64,000 nucleotides of DNA, taken from contig NDFF03000132.1 of the NCBI GenBank assembly GCA_002150815.3, positions 1-64,000 of the forward strand, in the 5' to 3' direction. The notes below the pieces were generated by a model, which was not told where the DNA came from, did not search any database, and saw nothing but the letters and a program-made list of their open reading frames with translations. Made by a program: the position numbers and the translations under genes. The stretch is from Grammothele lineata. Lineage: Eukaryota; Basidiomycota; Agaricomycetes; Polyporales; Polyporaceae. Below are positions 45,901 through 57,967 of the stretch, in pieces. The stretch's first letter is position 1, and each line of letters starts with the position of its first letter.

Positions 45901-48682
45901 CTTCTTTCTTCTGGCGTGCAGTGCACAAAGACGCCATCATCGAGGTGAGGCAACGGAAGTGACAGAGACGTGGGATTGGTTATCGAGAAGATTCGCAGGC
46001 GGGGTGGAATGCTAGTGACTACAGTTTTGATGGAGAGATAGGAGAGCCCGGGCAATAATGTGAGATGGATTGGGAGCGCTCTCAGGATCGCCTGGTGGGC
46101 TTGTGAAAGACGAACACTTGACAGCAAGCTGCTGAGAATGGTACGGAGAACGGTAGCAACGTCGTCACCAATGGGGCCCGGGATGCTGTACGGCAAGGCG
46201 TCAAGGAGGTCGGTGGCGATAGTTGCCGTTTTGACGAGGTTGGAACAATACTTGCGCAAGGAGCCGGGGTGGATGGCTGGATCCACGAAACGTATACCGA
46301 CGTTCGCAAGCGCTTCACGTCGTTCGGTGGCCATATCCGTAGGATAGAAAAACAAGTGCTGTTCTGGAGACCGCAAATCCCCAAACGTCGTGGGCAGGAG
46401 AGGAATGGACTTGAGCGCGAGGAACAAGTCTTCACCGAAGTCACAATCGGCGATCCACGTCCAAAAGAGCGCGAGCCAATCGCGCGTCTGTGTCCATGGC
46501 CATGTTCCAGTCTGGCGGTCAGTGGGGGCGAATTTAGAACGTGCCGTGCGGACGTAGGCCGTCACCTGCGCGACGTCCAGCGGTTTAATGTTGAACCGGG
46601 TTCTGCTCTTGACTAAGAGTTTGCCGATCTGCAATGGCAATCGGGACAGCGCGACAGCAGTAGGGTCGAACTGGGCGAAAACAGTCTCGTCAGACTTTGA
46701 CAGCAGGACGTGCACTATCTCGGCGTTTTCCCGGCGGAGTCGAAGACATGTCGAACGCCCGGAAAAGAGCGGGATGAGGGGGAGGTCGAGCAACCGATCT
46801 AGCTCTTGTGACCGCAGGAGGAATTCGATGATCAAGTTCTTGTCCACTTGTTTCATCCCTGCGAGATCTGTACACCTCTGCCATGAAGTGTTAGATTGAC
46901 AGCAGACTGCTACACCTAGTAATATTTACCTTCAGCCTTGATTGTACTGTTTGCGCATTGAGCTCTTTGTACGGTCGAATGTCCAGCAGAACTGTGCGCA
47001 GCGTAGGGGGAGGAAGAACGATGGCGATGCCTGCCTTGGCCAACGCTTGAAGCTGCTCCCTATCGTCTCGAGAAGACGCTATGAGGACATGATCTATACA
47101 GGCGTATGCGGCCGAGTTCTGGTCCGCGACGACAGGCCAGATCGATGCGCTACTCTCGATCGCCAATTGAACAACTTCCCGCAGGAGTGACGACCAGTAG
47201 ACGCCGTCTCCACTGACGTTTGAACCTTCGTCTGGAGGAAGAGCATTGTAGACGTCGAAAGCAATCTCGTTCGCGACTGCTGCTTCTATGAACGTGAGCC
47301 ACACCCGTGGAATGAACGTTTTGAAGAGCATCTTGTTCCATTCGACGGCCAAACTGTAGCTATGTGTAAGTGACCATTACACACGTGAGCGGTAGAGAAC
47401 ATACTGGTCGGCCGTACGGGACATGATTGTCTCGGAGGGGTTGCGGAGATTTTGACGAGAGTCGGTCAGCGAGAAGACGCCGTGGATGTGGCAAGGAAGG
47501 CCGGTAGTCAAAGGAAGCGGGAGGAACGTAAACAAGCGTCCATTCAGAAGAGATGATGGGGTGGGAAAGGTGAGAGCGACGTCTGGGCGAAGTTTCTCGC
47601 GAGAGAGCTCGCTCTTGACATACTCCGTCGTATCGCCGAGAGATTCTGCGAGCGGTCCGAGGCAGTCGTCTGTCGTGAAAGGCGGACGAATAGTGAGCCA
47701 CGACGAACACTTGGGATGGGTGCTTGTGATAGTGGTAGTGCTGATCTTGACTGAACGAAACCCGACGTCAGCGGAGCTTGATTTAGGCGATACCGAGTCT
47801 CTGGAGGCAACAGCGAGGATTTGTACCCGGCCGTTTTCGTCAATCTCTCTGACCTCGACGTGAGTGAGATGTGAGACGAAGAGGAGCACAAGCTCAAGTT
47901 CCTCCAAGATGAAAGTGTCCAAAAGAGTACGGATCTCTGACGCAGTTGGAGCCTTCGAGCTGATCTTGCTTCCTGACGACCCTTGACGGAGGGCGAGGCG
48001 GACGATCGTCCCGGGGAAGCCTTCTTGCGCTTGAGACAGAACCAATGATTTAAACGGTTTCAGTTGGTCGGGGTACTGGGAAGCGACGTCTGTAAGGGAA
48101 ATCTTCCAGCCTCCCTGGTCGAACGCCCAACGATGAGGATCGAAGATGACAAGTTGCTGTCCAGACAAATATTGAGGATTGTCGGTGAGCTACAGGACAT
48201 CCGTCTATGTCAATAGAGGCTGCTGTGTTCGACCCAATACGCACATGATAGTAGGCTCGCGAGCCCAAGCCATGCTTGCCAATTTTCCTGGAAAACAATG
48301 ACTAATTGCAAGATGTGAATGGCTTCCTAAGACACGTACTCCGTATCAGCCGTCTTTGATGACTGGCTGACAGTGCGAATGGCTGTCCAGTCGGCATCCG
48401 AGAAGACAGTATCGTTGTAAGCGAGAAGAGCTGGTCCTTGTAGAGGTTGAAGCTCTGGCTGAAGGAGGGACTGTGCTGGGTAGGTGTTGCGATCGAGTAT
48501 GAAGATCTGCGATACTCGTTAGATGGGCGCGCGATTACAAGGTTGGGGCCTACTTGTTTGGTCGCCTTTGCATCGTCCGAGTTCTGGAGGATTTCTCGGA
48601 AGAGGCCGATACCGAAGGGGTACCGGCGCAGAATAGCGGAGAGACTAGCAGTCAGATCGACGACCTCACCGAAGTCAGACAT
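39928..48682 (-). CDS. Giant sacsin-like protein: two HSP90-type ATPase modules plus C-terminal BTB
   Basis: Thirteen exons join in phase to 2707 residues: 48682-48554, 48506-48340, 48287-48245, 48189-47405, 47359-46930, 46877-44920, 44880-44169, 44135-44002, 43934-43859, 43809-41026, 40943-40316, 40260-40108, 40052-39928. Module 1 (about 1-150) has GHKL motifs REILQNSDDAKAT, QGPALLAYND and GKHGLGSRAYYH, then LSGQQLVIFDPHRW. Module 2 (about 1290-1450) has FNEFLANAADAGATEF, FCTGAALVVHNNAVF, IGRFGLGSLSFYHFSE and YPGHLHVFDGLFGY. This is the sacsin repeat-region architecture. Near residue 2545 a BTB/POZ fold begins (LLTDVVFRAPSD, FWAHRAVLATASEYFHNLF) and runs to the end. Sacsins are Hsp90-related chaperones; the BTB suggests coupling to a Cul3 ubiquitin ligase. 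An in-frame ATG at 48754 is an alternative start. The acceptor of exon 8 has a second option. Confidence 0.88.
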
Positions 48683-49342
48683 GGTGGGCGGAGGTCGAAG
48701 TCCTGCTTCTCCAGGCCTGAGTTTATATGGAGCCTCGAGGCTTGTGAGAAGCAAGAGACGCGCTCTTAGCGATCTTGGAAAGGATAATGCATGATAGAGT
48801 TGAGCGATGAACGGCCGCTCGGGGCCATGGTGCCTACCGCAGCACCAGTTGCACGCAAAGAAGCATCAGTACATATGACGCGTCGGCGGAGACGAACAAA
48901 GCACCTTTGTCATTGTGCCCAGCACGAGATCTTCCGGTGGAAGACGGGTAATTCGGTTGGTTTGTTGTTGAGCAATGGGTGCGAGCTAGGATACGCACTG
49001 TTACATCCGCAAAGACACGTCTTTTTGAACGCTCATCAGAATCGGTTAAATGCCCGATATTGTCTCGAAGTTCCATGGGGACGAAACTAAGGCCGTTCTC
49101 CTGTACGACAAGTTGCGGCTTTCCTGAAGAAATTCTCGCAAATCCCGACACGTATCCAGTAACGCCCCTGCAACGAAATCACTCTCGGAGTATCTGGTAT
49201 GAATCAAATTCAGGTCGCTGCAAATCTATGCATTGAACTGCCAGCAAAGGTTACATATACGCTTGCCCAACAGCCATGCCAGCACCCCAGCCCATCCAAC
49301 AACTCATACAGATTCTGGAGCGGCTCGGATCAGGCGAACACG
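48683..49342. other. Spacer upstream of the giant gene; weak coding-like piece
   Basis: On the minus strand around 48980-49110 a short stretch reads like coding sequence (GLSFVPMELRDNIGHL...DERSKRRVFAD). I cannot find a convincing start or partner exons, so no gene is called. Confidence 0.3.
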
Positions 49343-50062
49343 TCAAAAGACCAAAACAAAAAGAGTACACGCACGCGAGAGAAGGTTGTTGAGCTTGTTG
49401 ACCCGTGACGCGACACTAAGATCAATGGTCTTGTCACCGAAGTCGACGACGACGCCGCCAAGGACCGCAGGGTTGATCTAGACGACACGTCCCATGAGGG
49501 TATGAGGTTGTCAGAGACCGAAAGCAACATCATGGGAAGCGAAAGCTCATACCTTGTTGGTGATCTTCAGAGACTTGGCCTTCTGGGCCGTCTGAGACTG
49601 CTTGAGGAGCGTCTCGAGGCGCGACTGAATGTCACGGGGAAGGGGCGCGGCAGAAGTGATAGTAACATTGAGCTCGCCCTTGTAGTTCGCGACAAGCTCG
49701 TTGAAGCCCTCGATAACACCCTCGGCCTCAACGAGACGGCCGTTCTCGGAAAGGACGACGAAGAGGTTTTTCGTGATGTCCGAGACGGGCTCCTTGCCGG
49801 CGGCGGCGTAGAGCTGGGGGAGGCCGGCGGCGCGGTCCTTCGTGGAGAGCGTGGGGTTGTTAATGAACGCGTTGAGCTCGGGGGTGGACTTGACCGCAGA
49901 CTGGATGGCGGTGAGCTCGGCCTGAACCTTGGTGAGCACCTGAGGCGACTTGTTGAGCGCGGCGGAGAAGACGGCGCTGGAGTACTTTTGCGCGATGGTG
50001 CTCGCGGCGCGGCGTCCGAGACCAGCGGAGAGTGCTGCGGAGCGTGCAGAGGCGGCGAGCAT
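49343..50062 (-). CDS. ATP5: ATP synthase subunit 5 (OSCP), mitochondrial
   Basis: Peripheral-stalk subunit linking F1 to the stator of mitochondrial ATP synthase, 214 residues, usual length. Exons 50062-49553 and 49477-49343. The first about 20 residues (MLAASARSAALSAGLGRRAA) are Arg/Ala/Ser-rich without acids, a classic matrix-targeting peptide, which fixes the start at 50062 rather than the upstream in-frame extension. Family marks are YSSAVFSAALNKSPQVL, FINNPTLSTKDR, NLFVVLSENGRL and, in exon 2, INPAVLGGVVVDFGDKTIDLSV. The last residues after KLNNLLS (RACTLFVLVF) are atypical and may hide a further splice. Confidence 0.95.
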
Positions 50063-50339
50063 GGCGAAGGAGCAGAGGAAGAGAGGGACGGAGGAAAGGT
50101 GCTGGCCGTCGACGCGAGCGTGCTCGTCACTGTCTGCCCGCTCGTCGGTAATTCCCGCGTTCGCTTCGGTCACGACCGGCTCTGCGGGCTTAGCGGCCGA
50201 TTGTTTACCTCGTTAATGTCAATCAATCCCCGTTCTTACCTGCTGTTAGCCCCTCAATTACCCTCGCTTACTGGCCCCCCAATAGTACTCGATTAACGCG
50301 GGACTAGACAAGCACTGAGCGCATCCCGATGACCTTGAC
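50063..50339. promoter_or_regulatory. Bidirectional promoter, OSCP / MRM2-like
   Basis: Only 277 bp separate the start codons of two divergent genes for mitochondrial proteins. No TATA box is evident on either strand. Confidence 0.6.
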
Positions 50340-51413
50340 ATGCCCTTCCGCCCAACCCTAGCCACCCTCTCCCACAAGCTCCCGCCCTCTTCTCGGAATT
50401 GGCTAGCGCGGCAGTTCCGCGACCCGTACGTCAAGGCACGCCTCTCCCACCCTGCGAACTTCCGGTCGCGCTCTGCTTTCAAGCTTCTCGAGCTCAATAG
50501 CCAGTATCACTTCCTCGACCATAGCGATGTCCATTCTGTGGTAGACCTCGGCGCCGCACCCGGAGGATGGAGTCAGGTTGTGGCGTCTAAGCTTGGCTGG
50601 CTCGACACCGATCATGCTCTACTAGACGTGCCAGAGCGAAATCCCAAACCTGAAGGGCAAGGGAAGCCAACACGCGCGCCGACAGTTCAGGATGAGGAAG
50701 ATGGCGAAGGCGTAGTTGCGGACTGGAGTGCCATTGTTGACCCAATTCCTATGAAGGATAAGAAACCCCATGCGAAGAAGAAAGCAAAGCACAAAGCAAA
50801 GAAGGCGCAGGTAGAGGCGGCGTCGGCACCGGACGTCGACTATTCCGACCTGCTGGACGACGACTACGCCCCGATCCAACAGCCTCTGGGAAGAGGCACG
50901 GTTATCGCTGTCGACCTCCTACGTATGGAACCACTTCCTGGCGTGAAAACTTTGCAGATGGACTTCCTTTCGCCGGAGGCAGGGGAATGCATCGCTACGC
51001 TACTTCAGGAGGCCGGCAGAGATGGCAAGACGGACATCGTTCTCTCCGATATGGCCGCAAACTTCACCGGGAACAAGACTGCGGACATTGAGTCTAGCCT
51101 TCACATCGCAGAGAGTGTTTTCGAGTTTACGACGCGACATTTGCGGACGGCTGAGAGTCTTGGTCGGCGAAGGGGAGGAGTGCTTGTGTGAGTCTATCTA
51201 CCAAATCTGCTCACCGTCCTCTGAATGTCTTGCTCACGGAACCTGCACATCAGAATGAAGCATTTTACGCACCCGGAGACCTCTAGGTTCAGGAAACAAG
51301 TGCTTGAGCCCAGCTTTAATGTCGTAATGTTCGCCAAACCGCCAGCCAGCCGGTCAGAGTCCGGTGAAGGGTTCTGGGTGTGCATGGGATGGAAGGGTAC
51401 GACGGCACAATAG
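50340..51413 (+). CDS. FtsJ/RrmJ-type rRNA 2'-O-ribose methyltransferase (MRM2-like)
   Basis: Predicted mitochondrial large-subunit rRNA (uridine-2'-O) methyltransferase, 335 residues. Exons 50340-51187 and 51254-51413. The FtsJ fold is clear: [29 protein letters not shown] (first catalytic Lys), SAM motif [14 protein letters not shown], the [12 protein letters not shown] block with catalytic Asp, GGVLVMKHFTHP with catalytic Lys split by the intron, and [10 protein letters not shown] near the catalytic Glu. Between motif I and the next strand is an insert of about 75 residues, with a Lys-rich core ([14 protein letters not shown]), absent from compact family members. It is head-to-head with OSCP. 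Confidence 0.92.
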
Positions 51414-52034
51414 ATATTGCACAATGGTCGTGCCCTAGTGACCCGTCCGGGTATTGCACGTATTTCACAGTGAGTTTCTCAGATTGTTGTGTTACGCATA
51501 CTGATTGTCCATCTACACCAGTACATTGCATCCCAGATGACCGACCTACCCGTTTACAGTCCACATACTCACACGGAGCTCTCTCGCCGAAGTAATAGTC
51601 CTCAGCTCCGAATGTATCTTGTGTGCATACAGACTGTTCTCTACACACGCTCGCGTCATTTGTGCCCTATTGCGCACGCCTCATGTCGCTACGCACAATA
51701 CAATGAGCAGCATCCTTTGTTTTTACCAACGTCGCGGTATAAACAAGTCTTGCGAATCAGCATGCATACTTCTCTGATGCGCTTTTCGCTGTGGGAATCC
51801 GTCCGCGCTCTCGATCTGCGACAGCAGGACATGTTTACGGTGGACTAGCTGCGAAACCTAAGGGTGAGCCGTTCGAAACGGCATACAACTCGCATAGCAT
51901 TCATTCTCGTAGTGGTACAAATCCGAAGCGACATTATAGCAGAGGCAAGGACAAGAAATGAGCAGGAGCCGCCATGCGGCAAGTCTCGCCATGGCCGACC
52001 GGACATACGGACCTTTCGACGCAGGGTGGCGTGC
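51414..52034. other. Convergent 3' spacer, nothing seen
   Basis: It lies between the stop codons of the methyltransferase and histone H4 genes. No feature is recognised. Confidence 0.5.
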
Positions 52035-52688
<654 letters not shown>

Positions 52689-52968
52689 GATTGAGGGGGT
52701 TTGAGGTGGAGATTAGTGCGAGAGGGAGATGTGCAGCAAGGAGGCCCTCGGAGGAGAGGTCGTGGTTGCGAGACAAGAACGCGGAGAGAACGAGGCACTG
52801 CTCCAGAGCCCGACGTCTTCGTTTGGCGCCCGTCGCCCCGGACCCGCCGAGTGCTTCGCGGAGGTCGAATTCAATGTTGTGCTTCAGCGCAGTTTCGAGT
52901 GCTTGACATTGGTATTGTTGCTTTGCTCGTCTTGCGTCGCTTCGTCCTGCTCCTTCCTCTGGTGTCCC
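52689..52968. promoter_or_regulatory. Bidirectional promoter, histone H4 / TFIIIC subunit
   Basis: 280 bp separate two divergent start codons. There is no clear TATA box. Confidence 0.6.
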
Positions 52969-53722
52969 ATGTCCCAACAAACACTATTTCACGGTTACAA
53001 GCACGTGGAGGCGTTTGGCCCCGACGACGAGTACGAGTCGCAGGACGGACAAGTCGAGGAGGAAGTCGAATATGTCACTCTCGACCTGGGCTCTGTCGAA
53101 CCGACTCTCGTGCCCAGTTCGTCCTCCTACAGGCTCATCGTAAGTCTGACCCTGTGGGATCATTGCTTGTAAGGTTCACATGCGTAGAACGCGTGAATGC
53201 AGGGCCTCGACACACCCACGCCATTCCTGCAACTTTCAGGCACGATGCTGCAAGGGCAGCACGCTTCCCTGCTGGGCACGGAGCTCCTTTTCGCAGAGGC
53301 AACGAGTGAGCTCTCAAGGTTCTTTAGCTACTAGACGTTACCTTATATCCGTGCGTTCGCCTCCAGGCGAGTACGTAGACCGGGGCAAGAAACCCCTCGT
53401 GCATATAGCCACCGCCCAAAAGCGAATCCGCTTCCGAGAGGTTGAGCTAAAGTCCAAGCAGGCCGGCGACGCTCCAGTCGCCTCACTCACCACTCTCGCC
53501 AAGTCGAGCAGCGTCGCAAAGAAGGTCAAATCTCAGATGGACCATGTCATGAGCGGAAGTGCAGGTCCGACTCGCCGAGGTCGAGGCGGCAGGAAACGAG
53601 GGTTGACAAGGCCGAAGGGTAAAGGCCGTGAATCAACCACGGAGGACATCGCCCAAGAGTCTCTAGGACAGGGTGAGGGAGTTGGAGCAGAGTCCGCATC
53701 GGTCGCAATGGATACATCCTGA
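52969..53722 (+). CDS. TFIIIC triple-barrel subunit (tau55/GTF3C6-like)
   Basis: Predicted subunit of the Pol III general factor TFIIIC, which recognises tRNA promoters; 209 residues. Exons 52969-53139, 53203-53305, 53367-53722. The triple-barrel core is [48 protein letters not shown] and [16 protein letters not shown], all hallmarks of PF10419. The C-terminal about 90 residues are basic and disordered ([20 protein letters not shown]) followed by an acidic Ser/Glu tail. The assignment is from motif order; it could not be told apart from related barrel proteins without a search. Confidence 0.85.
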
Positions 53723-55283
53723 GGATTAAAGACGACATGATGTACTATTGTGAGTGTCGGAAATACGTGAATCATCCTTTGCAATGCTAACAACCGTTGA
53801 TTCCACTCAGTCACTGTTTCAGTATACGAAAGACCCAACTTTGTATCAATACTCTACTATCGATTATGTCCAGGCTCCGAGCAACGGCTTTGCAGGTGTT
53901 CAGGATTGTCGTAGACACATCGTATATGGGATCAATGACATTGAGCTTGACCACAGACTCATCGCAACGTGAGTTTGGAGCGTCCTCATTGCCATTCATC
54001 GTGTTTCTTTAACCTTCTGTTTAGTGAATCGTACTGCCTGCAGGCAAGCCCTCTTGCCCCCTTTGCTGCTGATCGCCGTCGAAGAACGCAATGAGGCGAG
54101 TCTCGTGCCTTTACCCGACTTCCAAGTGGATATGCGCACTCTCATCTCCGCTCTCACGATTCAAGAAGGACGGCGTCCGGTCAAGCGCTATCGTCCCTTC
54201 TGCCGTGTAACCCCGGTGTCGCTCCTGTCTGATTGTGGGGCCATTGACTGCAAACGCCTCGGCTGGTCCCACATGAGGCTTCACGGAGGTGCCAGACCAA
54301 ACCCCATGACGATTTCCATGAGCTCTCTTTGACTTCCGGCCCGTACCGATTGTGATGCATATAAAGCACTCAAATTGAACGCGAGTTCTATCGCGCCCCC
54401 TCTCAGATCAACTGCCTCACACCACCCGGTCGCATCGCATCCCCATATCTACCTCATTTCATTTGCTGCACAACATGAATCTACACACTCATCCTTCCTC
54501 AGCACCGCTCTCCATATCCTTCCTTGCGGCCGCACACTCCTCTTGCTTCACTAGCCCCATGGACCTGTCGCTCCCGTCGTATGACATCCCCTGTGAGGAT
54601 AGCGCTACTTCTCGGTTCTATCAAACTATCCTGGACTGATCACTGGAATTTCAGAGAATGAAAGCCCGGTGTTGGATTGCCGCAGAAGGTCTGGCACAAT
54701 TATCACCGTCCGATACGCCGGTACGTTGTTCTCACCTGTCTGAGTGTACCTATCTGTGCTATATCTGAACCTCTCTCGATAGCCGCCGCAACCTCTCACG
54801 TCACGCTTCGCCAGCCAGCAGAATTTCTTCGGCGGGACGCCGTCGCTGCTCTGCTGCAGTGACGCTCCGAAATATAGGACGGATGGGCGGCAAGGACGTT
54901 GTGCACGGGTTGTGTTCTACGTGTGGTGTAGGCTTTGTTGGCAGTGAATTTGTCTGAGTTGCTGTTCGAATCCTGGAAGAGATGAATGTTATCCTTTGCA
55001 TCTGAGCCGTACTTTTCGATACTACTGAAAATGTCGTCCTTACTACATCTCCGCGGTGCTCGGTACGCGTAAGGGCGACACGCTCAGTGTTCAAACGTTC
55101 AGCCACCGACGCGTCATGTCAGGTGGCGACCGCGTCGCGGTGCGCCTTGTGCGGCCGCGTCTCGCGTGTGGCTCGCACGCGTCTCCGGCGCTTCTGCTGC
55201 CCCTCAGGTTTCTCCCTCTCTGCGAGCTCGCTCCCGTACCTCATGCACCCTGCGATCTGAGTAACCAACTGGCCGCTCGCTCT
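53723..55283. other. Spacer of 1.6 kb with an unresolved transcription-unit-like stretch
   Basis: A TATAAA near 54360 and an ATG at 54477 are followed by intron-like GT...AG segments. A coding-like fragment also follows (SGTIITVRYAAAATSHVTLR, 54690-54815). Every splice choice I tried from that ATG gives an immediate stop, so no gene is called. Nothing else is recognised. Confidence 0.35.
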
Positions 55284-57376
55284 ATGGACTTCACAGAAAT
55301 CTACAAGCAGACCGCATCGCTCGTTGCGTTCAGCCCCGGCACGCACTTCCTCCTTACCGCCGTCCAGGATCGGCTCATCGTCCGCCGCTCCGACTCGTTC
55401 CAGATCGCCCGCACCTGGCTCGTCGACCCCACCCCGAGCCCCACCGCTACAGCGCTCTCTGCGGCAGGCGGACCAGGGCCGTCGTCTATTGCCGCGCGAG
55501 AGAGGGAGAGGGGGAAGAGCGGGGGAGAGGGCGGGTGGATCACACATGCGGGGTGGTCGTGCGACTCGGAGTACGTACTGGGCGCGTGCGCGAAGGCGGG
55601 GGTCGTCCAGGTGTTCAAGCTGAGGGATGAGGCGTGGACGGCGCGCATTGAGGCCGGCGCGGAGGGGCTCGTCAAGGTGGAGTGGGCGCCCGACGGCCGG
55701 ACAGTATTGTGCTTCTCGGAGTGGGGGGTGAGCGCATGTTCTGAAGGATTAGATGCGTTACTCATAGATGCGATAGCTAAGGGTGACAATGTGGTCCCTC
55801 GTTACGGGCGCGGCGACGTACGTGCAGTACCCTATTCACCCTGATCGCGGTACGTCCGTCTTATGACCGCGCTATAACCGCATCATGCTCACTCTGTTTA
55901 TGGCGGGGGACAGGATATGCGTTCCGCACCGACTCGCGCTACTTCGTCCTCGCCGAGCGTCACAAGTCCAAGGATACCCTCGGCGTGTACGATGCGCACG
56001 AAGCGTACCGCCTCGTCCGGGTGCGTCGCCCTGCGCGCATGCCGCGTGAGCGCAAGTTAACCGTCTCGCATCTGGCCCTGGCACGCCCCGCGTTCGCTTG
56101 ATGAAGCACTTTCCGCTGCCGACGAGCTCGCTGTCGTCCGTATCTCTCTCTCCAACAGGGAACTGTTTAGCTGTTTGGGAAGGTCCGCTTGAGGTGGGTG
56201 TCAGATCTTGTGACAATATGAGGCACGGCTGAGAGTATGTATAGTACAAGCTGTACATCGTGACACTAGCAGGAAATGTCATTGGCACGTTCTGCCCGGA
56301 ACCGGATCCCGGTTTTGGGATTCGTATGGTAGCCTGGCATCCGTCCGGGATGTTCTTGGCTGTTGCAGGGTCCGACGACAAGGTGCGCCCATGAACAATT
56401 ATCTATCTAGACCAAGAGGCTGATGGTCGACGTTCTAATCACAGGTGCATATTCTTGAGAGTCTGACATGGAATCCCATCGCAACGCTCGAGGTTCCTAC
56501 TCGAATACCTGCGGGAACAGTGCGCGCACAAATTCCCCGGAGATGACTTTGTACTCATTTGATCTGCAGCACATCTGGCGAGAACCCGCGGGCTGGTTGG
56601 AGGCAACACACGGAAGGGGATTCCTGTCCTGTACGAATGACATCATGCATCCGACCGCCCGCATTCACTTCTGACTTTACGCTCTCAGACGAACGCATAC
56701 AGCCGCCTTATACCCTGCCGACCACAGCCTCGCAGGTGCGCACGAGGCCGACAAAGCCCGCACTTTCTGCGCGGACAGCCCCCGGGAGTGTCGGCACGTC
56801 CCGCGCCGGATCGGGCACGACGCAGGTGGGATTCAATACGTCGGGCACGCTGCTCCTCGTACGGTCGGGGTCCGCGCCTACCGCGGTGCTTCTCTACAAC
56901 TTTCCAACGCACGGGCAGAAGGGCGTGCCGACGTCGACGACGTCACAGGGTGCGGCGGAAAAGAAGCTGGGGCCGCGCCTGAGGAGCGTGTTGTTGCATG
57001 AGCAGCCCGTGACGGCGGCAAAGTGGAATCCAGACCCCGGGAGAGCAGGACGGCTGGCGGTTGCGTGCGGCAGCCAGAGTGTATACCTGTGGAGCGACGA
57101 ATGGGTCGTCGAGCCGGATCAGGACGGGCAAGACGGAGGAGATGAAGAGGGAGACTCGGAGGTGGCTGAGTGTGTAGGAGTTCCGGCGCGTAAGTGCTAT
57201 TGTGCCGCGCCGTCGACCACGTACTGACAGATGAACATGGAACAGAGAAGTTCGAGACGAGGGATATGAGATGGGCTCCGGACGGAAAAGGGATGATCCT
57301 GCTCGACCGGGAGACGTTCTGCTGCGCATTCGAGGTGGAAGAGGAAGGGCAAGACGGGAGCGGGCAGACCGCTTGA
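55284..57376 (+). CDS. WD-repeat protein WRAP73/WDR8 homologue
   Basis: Beta-propeller protein of 543 residues related to WRAP73 (WDR8), which in other eukaryotes works at spindle poles/centrosomes with SSX2IP/Msd1-type partners. Exons: 55284-55727, 55777-55849, 55914-56020, 56107-56193, 56245-56382, 56445-56519, 56570-56630, 56689-57189, 57231-57376. Typical blocks are MDFTEIYKQTASLVAFSPG, HAGWSCDSEYVLGACAKAG, VEWAPDGRTVLCFSEWGLRVTMWSL, VAWHPSGMFLAVAGSDDKV and VHILESLTWNPIATLEV. REPAGWLEATHGRGFLSYE, AKWNPDPGRAGRLAV and MRWAPDGKGMILLD follow. A Ser/Gly-rich insert sits in blade 2 and a Thr/Ser-rich one in exon 8. The acidic tail after the last strand is disordered. Confidence 0.92.
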
Positions 57377-57967
57377 CCGCCGAACGGCTGGTTTTGGCGA
57401 AAGGGAGCCGATCTACGGAGAACGAATGCTAACTTGTACTATTTCTCGGCCTCCAATCGGACTGCTGAGGTCTCTGCAGCCGGGGTTCTCAAGGCGTCGG
57501 AGGCGGTTGGGCGAACTCACCCGTGATCTTCCCTCGGTCAAGGCGCTGTTCGACCACAGAGACGCTCGCAGGCGGCGGGCGAGCGCCGGAGGAAGATCAC
57601 GGTGACGTTGTCGTTTGCGCTCCACAACGCTCGCGAGTGATCTGCTCCCGGCTGCAAGTTCGGCTCCGGTGCAGTCGCAGGAGCAACAGTCAAACGCGCG
57701 TACATGCCACTTCTGCACCAGCTTGACACCGTCAGATAGAAACACGACAATGAGTCGCACGGAATCACAGCTATGCCCTGCTCGACGCTGCTCTCTTCCC
57801 AAGAGATGTGATCGTCGTCCAAAAGTGGTTCCCTTCCAATGTTCGATGCAGTTCGTCGGTCAATTTCAGTTCTTCTTCCTCCTCGTGCGTATTTCGCTTA
57901 ATTCTCAGCCCATCTTTTACTCACGCGCTCATTTTGCCTCCCTGTTCGACGCTACGGTTGCAAAGCT
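57377..57967. other. Intergenic, nothing seen
   Basis: No coding sequence, RNA or repeat is recognised downstream of the WD-repeat gene. Confidence 0.45.

Noticed and set aside
48834..49151. 105-codon minus-strand frame before the giant gene
   Set aside because: It has a coding-like middle section but no ATG in a good place, no partner exons and no recognised family.
54477..54862. Small spliced gene after a TATA box
   Set aside because: Joining the first ATG exon to the coding-like second piece always creates a stop at the junction.
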